Part shown: one piece after another, positions 23,079-35,479 of the stretch
Position numbering within the stretch: the stretch's first letter is position 1
Layout: each line of letters begins with the position of its first letter
From: Flammulina velutipes
Lineage: Eukaryota > Basidiomycota > Agaricomycetes > Agaricales > Physalacriaceae
Direction: 5' to 3'
DNA: 64,000 bases
Assembly: GCA_011800155.1 (NCBI GenBank)
Contig: CM022372.1
Location: 2,480,001 to 2,544,000, forward strand
Made by a program: the position numbers and the translations under genes
Notes under the pieces: model-generated
Told to the model about the DNA's origin: nothing
The model's input: the letters and a program-made list of their open reading frames with translations, nothing else
The model's database searches: none

Positions 23079-24751
23079 ATGGCTCTTCTCTTCAAGTTCA
23101 AAAACACATTGTACGGATTTGCTGTTCTGGTCACACTGTTCTGGCCTGCAATGGCATTGCCACAACCTTCGAGTCGCGGCGTTGAAGGAGTTAGCCTGGC
23201 GCTATCTCTCAAAGGTACTCATTTTTCGTTGGCCGGAGTCTCGTAATTCCAACTGACCAATGTGCCAGCTCCTCCTAGCGTAAACGACGTTAGCGATTTC
23301 ACCATAACTGGCATGTTGAAAAACGAAGGCAGCAAAGACATCATAGTGGTTAAAGACCCAAATGGAATCCTCTACGAAGTCTTCACCGCGGATGCCCTGG
23401 TTTTCGAGCGAACGGGTTCGAAGGGAGAGGATGCCAAAAAGCCCTCCTTCGTCGGTTCCCAGGCTAAGTGGACTATGGATATCTACTTGCAACGCAATAT
23501 TGACGAAGATGACTCGGACGAAGACTACTCAACGACGGGCAATGAATCGAGCTCCAACGAGAGACACGGTGCCTCTGACTCTGACTCGGATTCCTTTGGC
23601 TCAGACGAATCAGACCGTGACTACCACACTGATACCAGCATCACAGGATCCTCGGAATCAGGAAGTAAACAATATGCCCCAGGGACAACCATTGATCTCC
23701 CAGCTGGGAAAGCAATACCCATCAGCTACAAAGGTGCGCCACATACATTCCCACGCATTACCTACCTGACTGTGTCTTCACTACACAGTTGGCGAGGTGT
23801 ACGACTTCAGTGAATCTGGCGCTGGCGCCTATACGTTCAAGCTCAAGCGTGACTATTTCTATGTCTTGGTTGACGATGAAGTTGTGAATGTTAAAGTTAA
23901 GATGGATGTGGTCGCCAATACGGTTAAGATCCAAGGGAAACTTGCAGCAGCAGATAAACCCGAAGAAGAGGAACTCGTTCTTGATGAAAAGGTTACATAT
24001 GACGACCCGGACGAGGACCCGGACGAGGACTCGGACGGCAGTATCGGGAAACGAACGAGGGCTAGGGTAACTCGTGTGACAACCCACAAATGCGGTCCGA
24101 GACAAATTATAACCATCGATCGGGCCGCGCGGCAAGCAGACAAATACATTTTAGAATCAAACAGGTTCGTACAGTTGAATCATTAAATTATATTTGACTG
24201 ACATGACAGCCAAGATACCTCGCTAACATGACGGGACCGACAACTCGGTATGAGTATTGGTTTGGCGACTGGAACACACAGCCAAAAGACGGTTACTCGT
24301 GGGCACCGAGGGATCAAGTTACTAATAGGTACAAAGACCTTCGAAAACGCTCTTTCTTGAAGCCCGGCCACGCAGGTGGGTACACATACACTTGTTCGTG
24401 TACGGAAACCACAAGTGCTTCTGTCAATTGGAGGCGGTAAGTTCTAGCTGCCACCCTTTGTATTGAGCTGTACTGAAACGACCTCAAAGTGACTTGAAAC
24501 CACCCGCGGTCGCAGTTATACACCTCTGCATAGGGTTCCGCGCAAGGCGTACACCAATACGGGGTTATAATTCGAAAGCTGGTATACTCATACACGAGGC
24601 TACGCATTTAACGTTCTATAAACCGCGTGCTGATGATATCTCACACTATGCTGCACAGTGCCACCATCTAGCCAACCTTAGTCCGTTTCTTGCGGCTATC
24701 AATAGTGACAGCTACGAGTATTTTTCAGAAAACGAGCCCCATCTAGACTAA
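23079..24751 (+). CDS. M35-type (peptidyl-Lys metalloendopeptidase-like) secreted protein, copy A
   Basis: ATG 23,079 gives a signal peptide (FKNTLYGFAVLVTLFWPAMA). The propeptide has the family pattern NDVSDFTITGMLKNEG, ILYEVFTADAL and YDFSESGAGAYTFKL. An unusual insert of about 60 residues rich in Asp, Ser and Glu sits inside the propeptide (near 23,505-23,660). The mature part shows MTGPTTRYEYWFGDW and, after introns, IHEATHLTF, the HExxH zinc site, then the third ligand in PRADD and ending YEYFSENEPHLD. The Tyr normally found in the GTxDxxYG motif is replaced by His (DDISHY), so activity may be altered. The intron after ISYK begins GTGCGCCACA. It heads a tandem array with 24,970-25,535 and 25,997-27,580. 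Confidence 0.85.
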
Positions 24752-24969
24752 GAAAGGTTTCTATCACTACATGTCAATCTATAGCTCTATATTCATCTTC
24801 ATAAGGGTGATCATATGTTACCAGATATGAAACATACCAGCATCTTCCCTAAATTCATTCTCGAGTCCTATGGGAGCCTATGATTTTCCAAGTAGTGTGA
24901 CCTCAATGAGTAAGGGTAAGACTTTGGGGTCACAAAGCAAATATAAAATGATCACTATCCATAGTTGAC

Positions 24970-25535
24970 TCGGAGGATTCAAATTCCTCTACACGGACAG
25001 CAGGAAGTTTAAAATCAGGAGGTAAAAGACACCCACCGGGTACAACTTTTGATCTCCCAGATGGTATTGAACTACGAAGGTGCGCCACAGACTTTCCCAC
25101 GCCATACCTACTCCAGTCGCATTTTTGTAGTTGGCAGCGACTTTGCTAAATCTGGCGCTGGCACCTATACATTCAAGCCCTCAAGCTCGCCGCTCAAGGG
25201 CGACTTTTCTATGTGTTGGTCGACGGTGTGCACACTAAAGGTCTGGTGAATCTAGAGGGATTACATAAACAAGGTAAACACAAAGCGAAACATCCTAAGC
25301 TCGCTGATGATACGGACAAGCGCAGTATCGTCGAACGCGCGGGGACTTGTGTTACGACTCAAGGGTGCGATGATGCACATATTTTCGTCATCAAATGAGA
25401 TACTTATATTATCAGATGTGCCGTGACGGGGCCAACATCACGATATGGAATTTAGTTTGGAAAATGGAACACCGGGCCCAAGGCCCCTTGTGAGTGGCGG
25501 CCTATGGATTAAGTTGCTGGAATGTATCGGTTGAG
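24970..25535 (+). pseudogene. M35-like gene fragment between the two full copies
   Basis: Aligns by eye with copy C from about 26,485 to 27,155: CCGGGTACAACTTTTGATC, the GTGCGCCACA intron head at 25,080, SGAGTYTFK, and a WNTGP-like segment near 25,470-25,480. Signal peptide, first propeptide half and the HExxH part are missing. There is a frame-breaking deletion near 25,395-25,420 and a stop in what was ATGTACAAG sequence. Dead remnant of the tandem duplication, closer to copy C than to copy A. Confidence 0.85.
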
Positions 25536-25956
25536 AATCGGACTGTTGTTAATGTCAGCGATGATGTGTGAAACACCGTGACTATGCATCGCCTCCGGAG
25601 CTGCATCCCTCACTGTCTGTTGGTTTCCAAGCCTGGCGTCAATGTTCAAAAGAAAGAGAGAACGGTACAACGGCCCGCCAATACCACGATCACATGATCA
25701 TGATCAGTACATTCTGGGCGGCGGGAATCGGTGGACGGTGGGATGCGCGTAAGTTGCAGTACAATATGTTGTATATCACATTGATAATTCAATGCTATTT
25801 GATTATCTACAACAGTATCCAGCGGTATTACATACATGACGACCCAGAATGCTATGCACCATGGATGACACGGGCGCGTAACCAAGCGATCTCCTGTATC
25901 GCAGGAGTATCATTACGCATCACTCATCATAGCTGTTCAAATTCGACAAGAAACTG

Positions 25957-25964
25957 TATAAAAG
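25957..25964 (+). promoter_or_regulatory. TATA box of M35-like copy C
   Basis: TATAAAAG, 33 nt before ATG 25,997. Copy A has a weaker TATAGATAAAAGG at a similar place. Confidence 0.55.
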
Positions 25965-25996
25965 AGAGCCCTCTGGATTTCAGTATCTATAACCAA

Positions 25997-27580
25997 ATGC
26001 TTCTGCTTCTGAAAATCACGTTGTACGGATGTGCTGTCTTAACTACGCTCGCAGCGTCACTTCCGCAGCTTCAGGAATCAAATGGGAAGGTTAGCCTGGT
26101 ATTATCTATTGATGGTAGGAGCGCCTCATCTACTTGATCTCGCAATCCTAATTAGCACAAATAGCGCCACCTACTGTGAACGGCGTCAGCAACTTCACCA
26201 TCTCCGGTACACTCAAAAACGAAGGCACACAAGACATCCTTGTTATCAAAGACCCCAATGGAATACTCTACGAGTTCTTCACTGCGGATGCCCTGGAGTT
26301 CGACAAAACGGATGCGGCGAAGGATACAATAACCAGACCCTCATACATTGGTTACAGGGCGAAATGGGATCTAAAGTCCTACTTAAAAGCTGGCGTCAAA
26401 GGAGACACCCCCCTTCTTGATGTTCCCAAGGACGTAATCTACCCAACGGCCGAATATAACAACACGCGCCCGCGAGTTGGCCAATTCTCGGACGATTCAA
26501 ACCCTCTCTCCTACACGGACAGCATCAAGGGAGAAAGTTTTAAATCAGGAGATAAAAGATACCCTCCGGGTACAACTCTTGATCTCCCAGCTGGTAAGTC
26601 ACTAAGCTTCAACTATGAAGGTGCGCCACATATTTTCCCACGCCATACCTCCTCTGATCGCATTTTGATAGTTGGCAGCGCATACGACTTTAGTAAATCA
26701 GGCGCTGGCGCCTATACCTTGAAGCTCAAGCGCGACTTTTTCCATGTGTTGGTCGATGGTGTGCACACTAAAACACCGGTGAATCTGAAGGGTTTGAACA
26801 AGGTGAACATCGAAGGGGATCTCAAAGCAAAAAAACCTAAGCTCGCTGGTGATACAAACAAGCTCAAAGGTCGCAGTATCGTTAAACGGGCGGGCACTAG
26901 TATTACAACCCAAGGGTGTGATGACGCACAAATTTCCGTCATCGACGTCGCAGCACAACATGCGAATATATATGCACAGGAATCATATAGGTGCGCCCCG
27001 TATACAGTAGCCGACTGAAATTCTTATACTAGCAGATATGTCTCCGCTATGACGGGGCCAACACCGCGGTATGAACAGTGGTTTGGAAAATGGAACACCG
27101 GGCCCAAGGCTCCGTATGAGTGGCGTCCTCGGGATCAAGTTGCTGACATGTACAAGAGCATGACTGAACACTCCTTCCTGGATCCTGGCGACGGGGGTGG
27201 GTACACCTACGACTGTACGTGTACAGAAACTTTGACCGCATATGTTGTACCGAGAGAGTGAGTTCTCACCTTCCCAGGATCTTCGCCGACTCTCACAAGG
27301 ATGACACAGGGATTCCCTCCCACCTGATGCTAGTCACCCAGCGATTATATTCCTTTGCGACGGGTTCCATTGGGACACCGTATCAATGATAGGTTCCGAC
27401 TCGAAAGCTGGTGCCCTCATCCACGAGGCTGCGCATCTCACGTATCATCTTCCAGCCACGGAAGATTATAGAGAGTTTCAGGAAGATTGCCAGCAATTGG
27501 CCACTGATGATCCATTTTGTGCGGCTACCAATAGCGATAATTATCAGTATTTCTCGGAGAATGACCCAGTCCTCGCTTAG
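25997..27580 (+). CDS. M35-type (peptidyl-Lys metalloendopeptidase-like) secreted protein, copy C
   Basis: ATG 25,997 with signal peptide (MLLLLKITLYGCAVLTTLAA). The propeptide resembles copy A (NGVSNFTISGTLKNEG, ILYEFFTADAL, YDFSKSGAGAYTLKL), but the acidic Ser/Asp insert is replaced by a different linker. The mature domain has MTGPTPRYEQWFGKW, then GALIHEAAHLTYH with HExxH, then PATEDYREF and ending YQYFSENDPVLA. The Asp ligand is kept, but the Tyr of GTxDxxYG is Glu here. Four exons at least; the intron at 26,621 begins GTGCGCCACA at the same position as in copy A. Probably a secreted protease or a non-catalytic relative. Confidence 0.85.
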
Positions 27581-28828
27581 ACTTGGAGCGGACAGGCCTG
27601 GTAGATATAATGATCGTTGTAATATTATCTTAGATCTGACTGGATAATGAGAACTGGGTACAGATAACATATGCTTTATAACATACATGGATGCTGACGA
27701 AGGCGCCAATGAAGCGATGCTGGGGCGGTAGCACATCGACAATCTCCCCGATGTCGATAAGTGGTGTCGATTACAGGAAACAGCCAGCGGCAGGCAGTAA
27801 AATAAACTACCACCGCCATGTTCGGACCATCTCTCCGAGGGCAAGAAGAATTCCTAGAAAGACAAATAAGACAGAGAAAGGCGCAAGGACTATCGTGATA
27901 GGCAAAAAAACCTACGTCCCACTTGTTCGGTGCGTTGCATCGGTTGAAGATCGGACTCACCGAAGCTCAACGACCATCTTGTGCTGAACGTCGACGATCA
28001 ATCAGCACAGTGGGCAATACACACTTGTTGGCGTGATTATCTGGCTGTGTGGATACAGGGGTTTGTCCATAAAAGGCACGCGTGGCTGTGCCGTGCGCCA
28101 CACTATAGGAGTCCGATGAACCTCCGAAGTTAAATTGGCCCCCAAAACCACATTTATCCGCCGTGGAAGGCACCAATACATTCGCCACCGCCAGGCATGT
28201 GTGGCGGATGGAAATAGTATGGAAATGCGGCACCGACGAATCATGGCACACGAGGTGGGTTCCCAGGAGTTTCACGAGCTCACCTCGGCAGCAGTAGCTC
28301 GGTGGACCGCCAATGATAATCAAGATACCGATCTGACATCAACGAGCGAGCAGGAGAGAGTTACCGAGATCAACAAGACTATGGCCCTTACCGCAGCTCG
28401 TTGGGAGGATGTGCGCGCGCACGGTAGCGCCACACGAACAGGGACCGACGACGGTGTGAAATACGATCTACTTGAGAAATTCCATGGTGGATTTCATGTC
28501 GGAAAGTACGTCAGAGTTCAGAGTCGTTTGTTGGCATTTGTATGGCACGGTGATGGCATCAGGCATGGATTAATCCGAACTGGTTTGATACTTTTGGGAG
28601 GACAGAAACAGACTGGGTTGCCATGACGGACGGGTAACAAAGGGCGGCGTGGGCTAGCCTATTAAGCTGAACGGGGAGTTGCTGTAGGATCTGAACAGAC
28701 CATTGCCCAAGCGCCGAGAGCAAGAGAATCGAGGAAAAAGACAAGAAAAAAAGTGTGAGAAATTTACCCCGAGTCATCGAGAGATTTGAAACCGAACCGA
28801 GCAACGATCCTCAGTTCCGCTCTTTCGT
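27581..28828. other. Mostly non-coding; one unconvincing ORF
   Basis: An open frame at 28,135-28,626 (162 codons) has no recognisable motif or splice support and is not called. Copy of GTGCGCCACA at 28,093. Nothing else recognised. Confidence 0.4.
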
Positions 28829-29038
28829 ATGGCATCCAGGCAACCCTCTTTTCAAAACATATTCTCTCCCGGGTACTCCTTCTTACCCTCTTTCTATTCC
28901 AAAGACGCAGTCGGCGATACTCTGCTGCCTTTTGACGACGTTGAAAGCAGCGACGAGGAGAGCGAGACCGACGACGACGACACGGGCTGGATCTATCCAG
29001 TGAGCCACAATAACCACCGGAATGGCAGCGTGTACTGA
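28829..29038 (+). CDS. Possible small gene or 5' exon upstream of the RA-PH gene
   Basis: Open frame of 69 codons reading RQPSFQNIFSPGYSFLPSFY, then an acidic run (ESSDEESETDDDD). Its N-terminus echoes that of the next gene (SLQSIFAPTFLYTSP), so it may be a partial duplicate, an alternative first exon or a small acidic protein. It stops 31 bp before the next ATG. Confidence 0.3.
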   Translation: MASRQPSFQNIFSPGYSFLPSFYSKDAVGDTLLPFDDVESSDEESETDDDDTGWIYPVSHNNHRNGSVY

Positions 29039-29069
29039 TAGATACACATAGACGCATTCTACTTGCACT

Positions 29070-32004
29070 ATGGTCAAGAAACGAAGCTCGCTGCAGTCCA
29101 TCTTTGCCCCAACGTTTCTCTACACATCGCCGCCGCCGAAGCAGAACCGGACACGCTCAAGCTCGTATGGCGCCGACTTCCCGTACCACGCATCCAGCCT
29201 GGACGTGCCGTCGTACGCCACGCTGCCCCGCTGCCATTCCCCCCCGCGCGACCTAATTGACGACGATCCGTTCGCGAACCTCGCGTCTCCGCCGTCGTCC
29301 AGAACATCCGCGCAGCCCATCCCGACGCCCAAGACGAGTCCGCGGTCGCCCTTGTCGCCCAAGTTCGGACTGGACGCGCCTCTCCCCCCGCTCCCACCCA
29401 AACTCACGAGAACCTCGTCGGGCCGTGCAATGCCCGCGCACCAGAAGCCTGCATTCACACCGCGACCTTCGCTGCCTTCGCTGCATACACTTTCTCAAAT
29501 GAATCTGATTCTGCCAAAGAAGGTGCGTATCCGGATATTGACGTGTGTACTTGAATACTGAATGGGCGATTAGGTGCGCAAAGGCAAAGTCGGGGCCGGA
29601 CTGCCGTTTGAGCCGTGGGACGACGAGCCAGTCGCGTCTGGATCAAGCAGCGTCCTCGACCCTATCGCGGATGAGCACCAGCATCACGTGTTTGAACTCG
29701 AAGACACATCGGACGAAGACGCTGACTTTCACTTCTCGGCGTCGGCTGAAGACGAGGATATTGACGTCGGATTGGATTATGCTTCCTATCTCCCTAGCAA
29801 ACACAGCCATTCTGGTTCGACCTCGTCTACCTCTTCCCTCGAGTCCTTGCCCGACGACGATATATTCTTGCCCTACGACTTGCGCCACTATTCCACGTCC
29901 CCAGAGCCGCTCTCAACCGACGACCTTGATTGGGATTGCACCCCTACCCCACCCACCTCAATGTATATCCGTGACCCCGATGTTTTTCAGCCGGGCACCT
30001 CCGCAGACACTATCACACTTAGGACCGTACTACCATCTCATCGAAGTTCTTCAATTATGCCATGGTTAACCCAGGACGTGGTCGACGGCGACGACTGGGA
30101 TCGCAGAGCACCTAGCTCTACTCGCACCGGCGGCTCCAACGGTGGCTGGGCGCCAAGCAACAATGGCCGTGGCATCGGTGGTTACAATGGCGCCAATGGC
30201 GGTGGAAAATGGAATGGCTCTGGCGACGGCGGTGGCGACGATAGGCGAGGCGATAAACCCAGGCGAGCCCCGCCAGCGTTCTCACCTCCTTCGTCCTCAG
30301 AGGAATCCGAGGAAGAAGAGTCTACAGATGAGTATGGCAAAACTGCCACCACTGATGACGACGACGTTCCATTGGCACAGCGTATACCGACTGCCCTCAA
30401 GGCTCAGCGCACTATCCGACTAAAGGTCCGGGAAGAGAGGGACCAACGACGGAAGGAACGTGCAGCTACACGAGGTCGCCCTCCTGGCGCTGCACCACCT
30501 GTCCCGCAAGTAATATCCAGCTCCCAAGAGGCTGCGCTCCACGCCTCCAAGTCTATTCGACGTCCCCGTACTCACACTATCTCCGGTCCAGCCCCACATG
30601 CTCCCTTCGCCGTTGAGGACCTTGCACACCGGCTGCAGAACGTCCAGGCTTCTATCCAGCCTTCCAGGGAGCGGGTACGCAGCGCGTCTCCGGAGGCACA
30701 ACAGGCCCCACAGCAACGGACCCTGCGCCCCATGCGGTCGTTCCATCGTCCGGAGCGTCGGCGTGCTGATGAGCACCAGCCGATGCCTATGCCTGCTGAA
30801 CCGGACCAGCCGCTTCGCAGAAGTAATACGCGCGCTAGAAGCCGATCGCGTGCTGACGACCTTCCTCTCCCGGAGCCTGTGCCTCCCCTCCCCCGCGCGA
30901 GCATGGAGGACCGTAAGGTGGCCAAGCCGCGGAGCTCGTTGGATCAGGCTGTCAATAAGGGGATGTTGAGCCAGCAGAGGATCTTTGTTGGGGATCGCCA
31001 GCGGTTTAATATGGTTGAGGTTTCTGCGTCTACTAATGCTGGGGAGGTTATTGGGATGGTTGAGGCGCAGGGTACGTTGAAAGGTTGGGTGGGCAGTGGC
31101 GGATGGATGCTTTGGGAGGTCGCTCAGGATTTCGGAATGGGTACGCATGCATGCATCTATTCTATCGATCTTGACTGACGGTATCCTATCTAGAACGCCC
31201 CATACGAAGCTTTGAGCTTCTTGCAGATGTTGAGGCATCGTGGAACAAGGACAAGATGGTCAACATATTCGTACTGAAGTTGACGCCTTTAGCATCTGTG
31301 TTGAGTCGTTCGGTGAGTTGATTTTCTGGATCGGACGGGGAACTGGGCTGATTGGGTTCTTCGGGAAATAGACTGTTCCGTCTAGCTCGCCCGTTCATTC
31401 CGGTTACGTGGAATGGGAGATTAAGCGAGGCAAGTGGGCGAAGCGCTGGATGACTCTTCGGGAGCATAGTTTGTTTCTCGCCAAACGGGATAACGTGAGT
31501 TCTTTTGACTTGTTATATCGACGCTGGCTAAATTCCTGTGTAGGGCAAAGATGAGACGCTTGTGTGCTCTCTATCCAACTTTGACGCGTATTTCGTTACG
31601 CGCTTGCACAAGGCGCCGAAGCCGTTTGTGTTCTCGGTCAAGTCTACGGATAACATCTCGTTCTTTGAGAACACGGCGGATTACCTGCACATATTTGCTT
31701 GCTCCAAGGCGGATGGGGATGTATGGATGGAGAAGATTCTCCTGGCGAGGGTATGTCCATTGTTTTATGGTTTCTTTGAGGGTAATTGTTGACTTTTCCT
31801 TAGTCTTATGTGTTACATCAGGAGAGGAACGTGTTGTTCAACCCCAAGGCGGGCGGGGGCGGGAACGGCGCTGGTACTGGGTTATCGCGCTCGCTGACCC
31901 GAAAGGGGACGACCCGCCAGCCTGCTGCGCGTCCACAACAGACTCTCGTGGATGTTGGGTCTCCGGATTTGTTTGAGCCTGGGTCGTTGCTCAATAGGAA
32001 GTGA
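29070..32004 (+). CDS. RA-PH domain protein (Ras-association plus pleckstrin homology)
   Basis: ATG 29,070 (MVKKRSSLQSIFAP). The first about 600 residues are disordered: Ser/Pro-rich, acidic clusters, Gly/Asn repeats (NGGWAPSNNGRGIGGYNG) and Arg-rich basic stretches. Then comes a Ras-association-like domain (RIFVGDRQRFNMVEVSAST; GSGGWMLWEVAQDFGME; RSFELLADVEASWNKDK) and a PH domain (HSGYVEWEIKRGKWAKRWMTL; SLFLAKRD; FVFSVKSTDNISFFEN; DVWMEKILLAR). The RA-PH tandem is the core of Grb7/MRL-type adaptors that bind a Ras-family GTPase and membrane phosphoinositides, so a role in polarity or actin signalling is plausible. About five introns of 50-60 nt, all in frame. Stop at 32,004. Confidence 0.75.
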
Positions 32005-32672
32005 TTCAGTGGCATATCTATTTGCTCTCTTTTTTGGTTTTAACTTTTCTCTCTCTCTCTACGCTCCTTTATGTATCCACCGGTGTAGACACAGATATCC
32101 TATTCTATACTATCCTATCGTTTTGTGAGTAGCGTATGTATGCATGTAGCTGTTGTACATATACAATTAGAACGTGTAACGGTTGATTTGATGGACGGGG
32201 GATCAGCTGTGTGGCGCTGTTTATTTTGGCGGGTCTTGCTTCGTCTTTCTACCACCATGGTCTATTGTCCGTCTCGTTGCTGTATTCAAGAAAATACGCT
32301 ATTTTCGAGCTTACGATCTCTATGAGGATAGCGATTACGTTGAACGCTGATCTGGGGTATCATGTTGCGTGCCTTGTCGGCGGAACTTCAGGCAAACGAT
32401 CTTTCATCAAGTTCAACACTGAACGTTCTACGCCCTTTCTTTGCGATGTACGAGGTGGAGTGTATGTCTTGACTTGTGTGTGAGAGATCAATCATCGCCC
32501 TGAAGAAACTGGAGCCAGCAATTCGAACTCGTATTCTGAAAGGCACACATGGCATGGGGCGAGGCGGTGCGGGAATGGCGGATGTTCAGTCGCTGGGCGG
32601 ATGACTGGTGCAGTGTCGGTGATGAGCAGATGACTAGGGCACCATTACCACATAAAGATCTTTCCCACTGAG
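32005..32672. other. Intergenic, no gene recognised
   Basis: Begins with a TCTC/TTTT-rich 3' flank (32,040-32,065). No ORF with coding character. Confidence 0.5.
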
Positions 32673-32680
32673 TATATAAA
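32673..32680 (+). promoter_or_regulatory. TATA box of the carboxylesterase gene
   Basis: TATATAAA, 43 nt before ATG 32,723. Confidence 0.65.
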
Positions 32681-32722
32681 GGTAAAGTGTTCAACCTGCT
32701 ATTTACTTCCATCTCTCACGCG

Positions 32723-34999
32723 ATGCATCCTCAGCTTCTTGTGGCTGCTCTCACTCTTGCTGGCGCTGCTTCTGCTTCTGCTGCGAGCATCTCCGCCCGT
32801 GCGGCGCCCACTGTTCTCTTGGACAGTGCCACAGTTACTGGTGTGGAAAGCGGGGGCGTTGCCCAATTTCTCGGGATACCATTCGCTAAGTCGACGTGAG
32901 GCTTCCATAAGTACGCGTTTATTCGGACTAAAGTCTACACTGATAGTGCGAACGAATCACGGTTACAGCTTCCAGTGCCCGTTGACGCGTATTCCGGGAC
33001 TTTCGAGGCGACCGCCTTTGGGCCCGCTTGCGTTCGAAAGGAATCCGAGTCCCTGCCGATTGAAGTTATTCAGCGTATTCTTCCGCAGGAGACGATCGAG
33101 TTTCTGGTCAATGTTTTAGGCTTCAATCCAAGTGGTCCGACTTCGGAAGATTGTGAGGTTTAGGATGTATGGGGGTCGGGGGTGTGAAGCTAACGATTGT
33201 GTCTAGGTCTGACGATAAATGTCGTCAAGCCCGCGAATGTTGAAGAGGGAGCTCGACTTCCTGTAGTTGCGGTTAGCATGTTCTTTCATTGAGGTCTAAT
33301 CAATACTGATGTCGAGTCTCTGCTACTATAGTGGATTTATGGAGGTGAGATTTGGTATTGAAGTTATTTGACCCGTGCATCTAATCCGATGTTCAGGCAG
33401 CTTTGAAGTTGGCGGGACCTCCGAGTGAGTTAGTACCTTTAAAGCATCGTTGCCTGATACTAAAGGAAGATGATTCTAGGTATAACGGTACGAGCATCGT
33501 ATCACGGTCCCTCGAGCTACAGGAGCCAGTCATTTATGTGTCCTTTAACTATCGTCTTAACGGTATGTTTCACTACGGCAAGTGTACGCTGCAAGGCACC
33601 TTGACGATCCCCTCATAGGCTTCGGATTCCTGGCGAGCAAAGAGGTCAAAGAAGCCGGCATAGGTAACTTGGGCTTACAGGATCGTCAGTCGCCACATCG
33701 TTTCTTCTCTGTATACCCAATCTCAACGATTCGCAGAACGGTTGGCCCTCAAGTGGATACAGAAGTATGTTGGTGCCTTCGGAGGAGATCCTACCAAAGT
33801 AACAATGTAAGGTCTTGGTTTAACGTGTCTATGGCCTGAGACCTCATCCATACATATGTTAGATGGGGAGAATCTGCGGGAGCGGAGGCAGTTGTCTACC
33901 ACATGGTTGCGAACGACGGTAACACGGAGGGCCTCTACCGAGCGGCTTTCGCGCAATCGGGCTCGGTCGGTTCCTATGGCGGTCTTGAAAATGGACAAGA
34001 TGGTAAGGACCGCTACTCAATGTCATTTAGGATGCTACCTAACTGTTCTACGCAGCCTACGACGGGATCGTCAACAAGACCGGCTGTTCCAACGCTTCAG
34101 ATACCCTCGCTTGCTTGCGAACCGCCGATTTTGATACCTTGAAAGCGGCTATCGACGAAGCGGAATTTGTATGGACGCCCCGATTTGATGGCGCACTCTT
34201 TAGCGACCTCCCTCAGAACCTTATATTGCAGGGAAAAGTAGCGGATGTCCCCCTGATCACCGGTACGTGGCGTCCGAGTGTGTTCGTCTCATCGTAAGCA
34301 TGCTTAACATCGTCTAGGAAACTGTGGCGACGAGGGAACACTCTATTCCATCAGCTATAACATTAGGTTGGGGTTTCTCTCTGTGTCTCTGTGCTTGTGT
34401 TGACTGTGTCGCAGTACCGACGCCGAGTTTAAGACATTCCTACAGACTCGCTGGCTTCCCACAGCATCCGATGCAGAGATTGACAGGTTGCTAGCTTTAT
34501 ACCCATCAGATCCCGCCCAAGGCTCGCCATTTGACACTGGCTCTGATAACGCCATAACGCCACAGTACAAACGTTCCGCCGCTTTGCTAGGAGACCTTCT
34601 CTTCCAAACTTCTCGGAGGTACCTGATTAACGAACTGTCCGGCAAGCAAGATATCTACACCTACAGTAAGTTATTCAGTTCGACGAGAACTGGGACTAAC
34701 GGATTCAACGTGTAGTACACAATCGTCAGAGAAGACTCCCGGTTTTGGGTTCGTTCCATGCTTCTGACCTTGTCAATGTGTACGGCGGTGGTGATATGGC
34801 CGATTATCTCATTCGTTTCGTCGCCACACTGGATCCTAACGGAAATACTGGGATTTCCTGGCCGAAATGGACGTCCGAAGCACCAAACATGCTAGCATTC
34901 AGCGATGACGAAGCCGTCCCACTGAGTCTTACGGAGGACACGTATCGCAAGGAGGCTATGGCGGCTTCTGGTGAGGTCTTGTTTGCGAACCCATCGTGA
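32723..34999 (+). CDS. Type-B carboxylesterase/lipase, secreted
   Basis: ATG 32,723 with an alanine-rich signal peptide (MHPQLLVAALTLAGAASASA). About twelve short exons give the family order: VAQFLGIPFA, TSEDCLTINV, WIYGG with SFEVGG, VSFNYRLN, GNLGLQDQRLALKW, WGESAGAEAV (nucleophilic Ser), GDEGTLYS (Glu) and GSFHASDLVNVYG (His). All three catalytic residues are present and the oxyanion GG motif is there. This alpha/beta-hydrolase cleaves lipid or carboxyl esters outside the cell. The exon after SFEVGG needs the intron starting at 33,424; read without it, the frame gives a misleading peptide. Stop TGA 34,997-34,999. Confidence 0.87.
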
Positions 35000-35479
35000 G
35001 GTTGTCTGCCTGGGTTAGTTGGTACGACACCGTCGCTCTTTGAATCGAATTAATACCACCCTTTTTGTTTATGCATACCAGGCCACGAATGCAGATTATT
35101 TCAATTTTTGATGAATGTGGCGCACCTATCAATGCTCCAATGTAAGGCCAACTGTCAGTAGACAGTTGGATAGGTATGTTCCGATCAGGTAACATATACG
35201 TCTGGCGGCGCCATAAGATTGGTTCTGATTTTTCAGCTCTTCTCTCATATTCTCCCTAAGTGTTCAAACGAGATATTCAAAGTCTATGGAAGAAGACCCA
35301 AAGCTGCCAGGCAGTGGAGTCCGAGTCGGACGCGAAGCACTAGCGGTGTAAAAGCGTGATCGCGAACCACGGCAGTTTATCCTCTCTGCTGACGAACGTT
35401 TGTTCGTCTTCCCGAGCATTTTCCTGCAGAAGAGATTTAAGCTGGAACTTGTAAGCTTTACCTCATACTCATTCTAACA
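35000..35479. other. Intergenic, no gene recognised
   Basis: Contains TGTGGCGCAC at 35,116-35,125 and an inverted pair near 35,148-35,168 (CAACTGTC ... GACAGTTG). Promoter of the CE15 gene expected near the end. Confidence 0.45.

Noticed and set aside
24970..25535. A third working M35-like gene
   Set aside because: Lacks signal peptide and HExxH part and has a frame-breaking deletion and stop codons; called a pseudogene.
28135..28626. 162-codon ORF between the M35-like array and the RA-PH gene
   Set aside because: No motif, signal peptide, promoter or splice support; codon pattern does not look like neighbouring genes.
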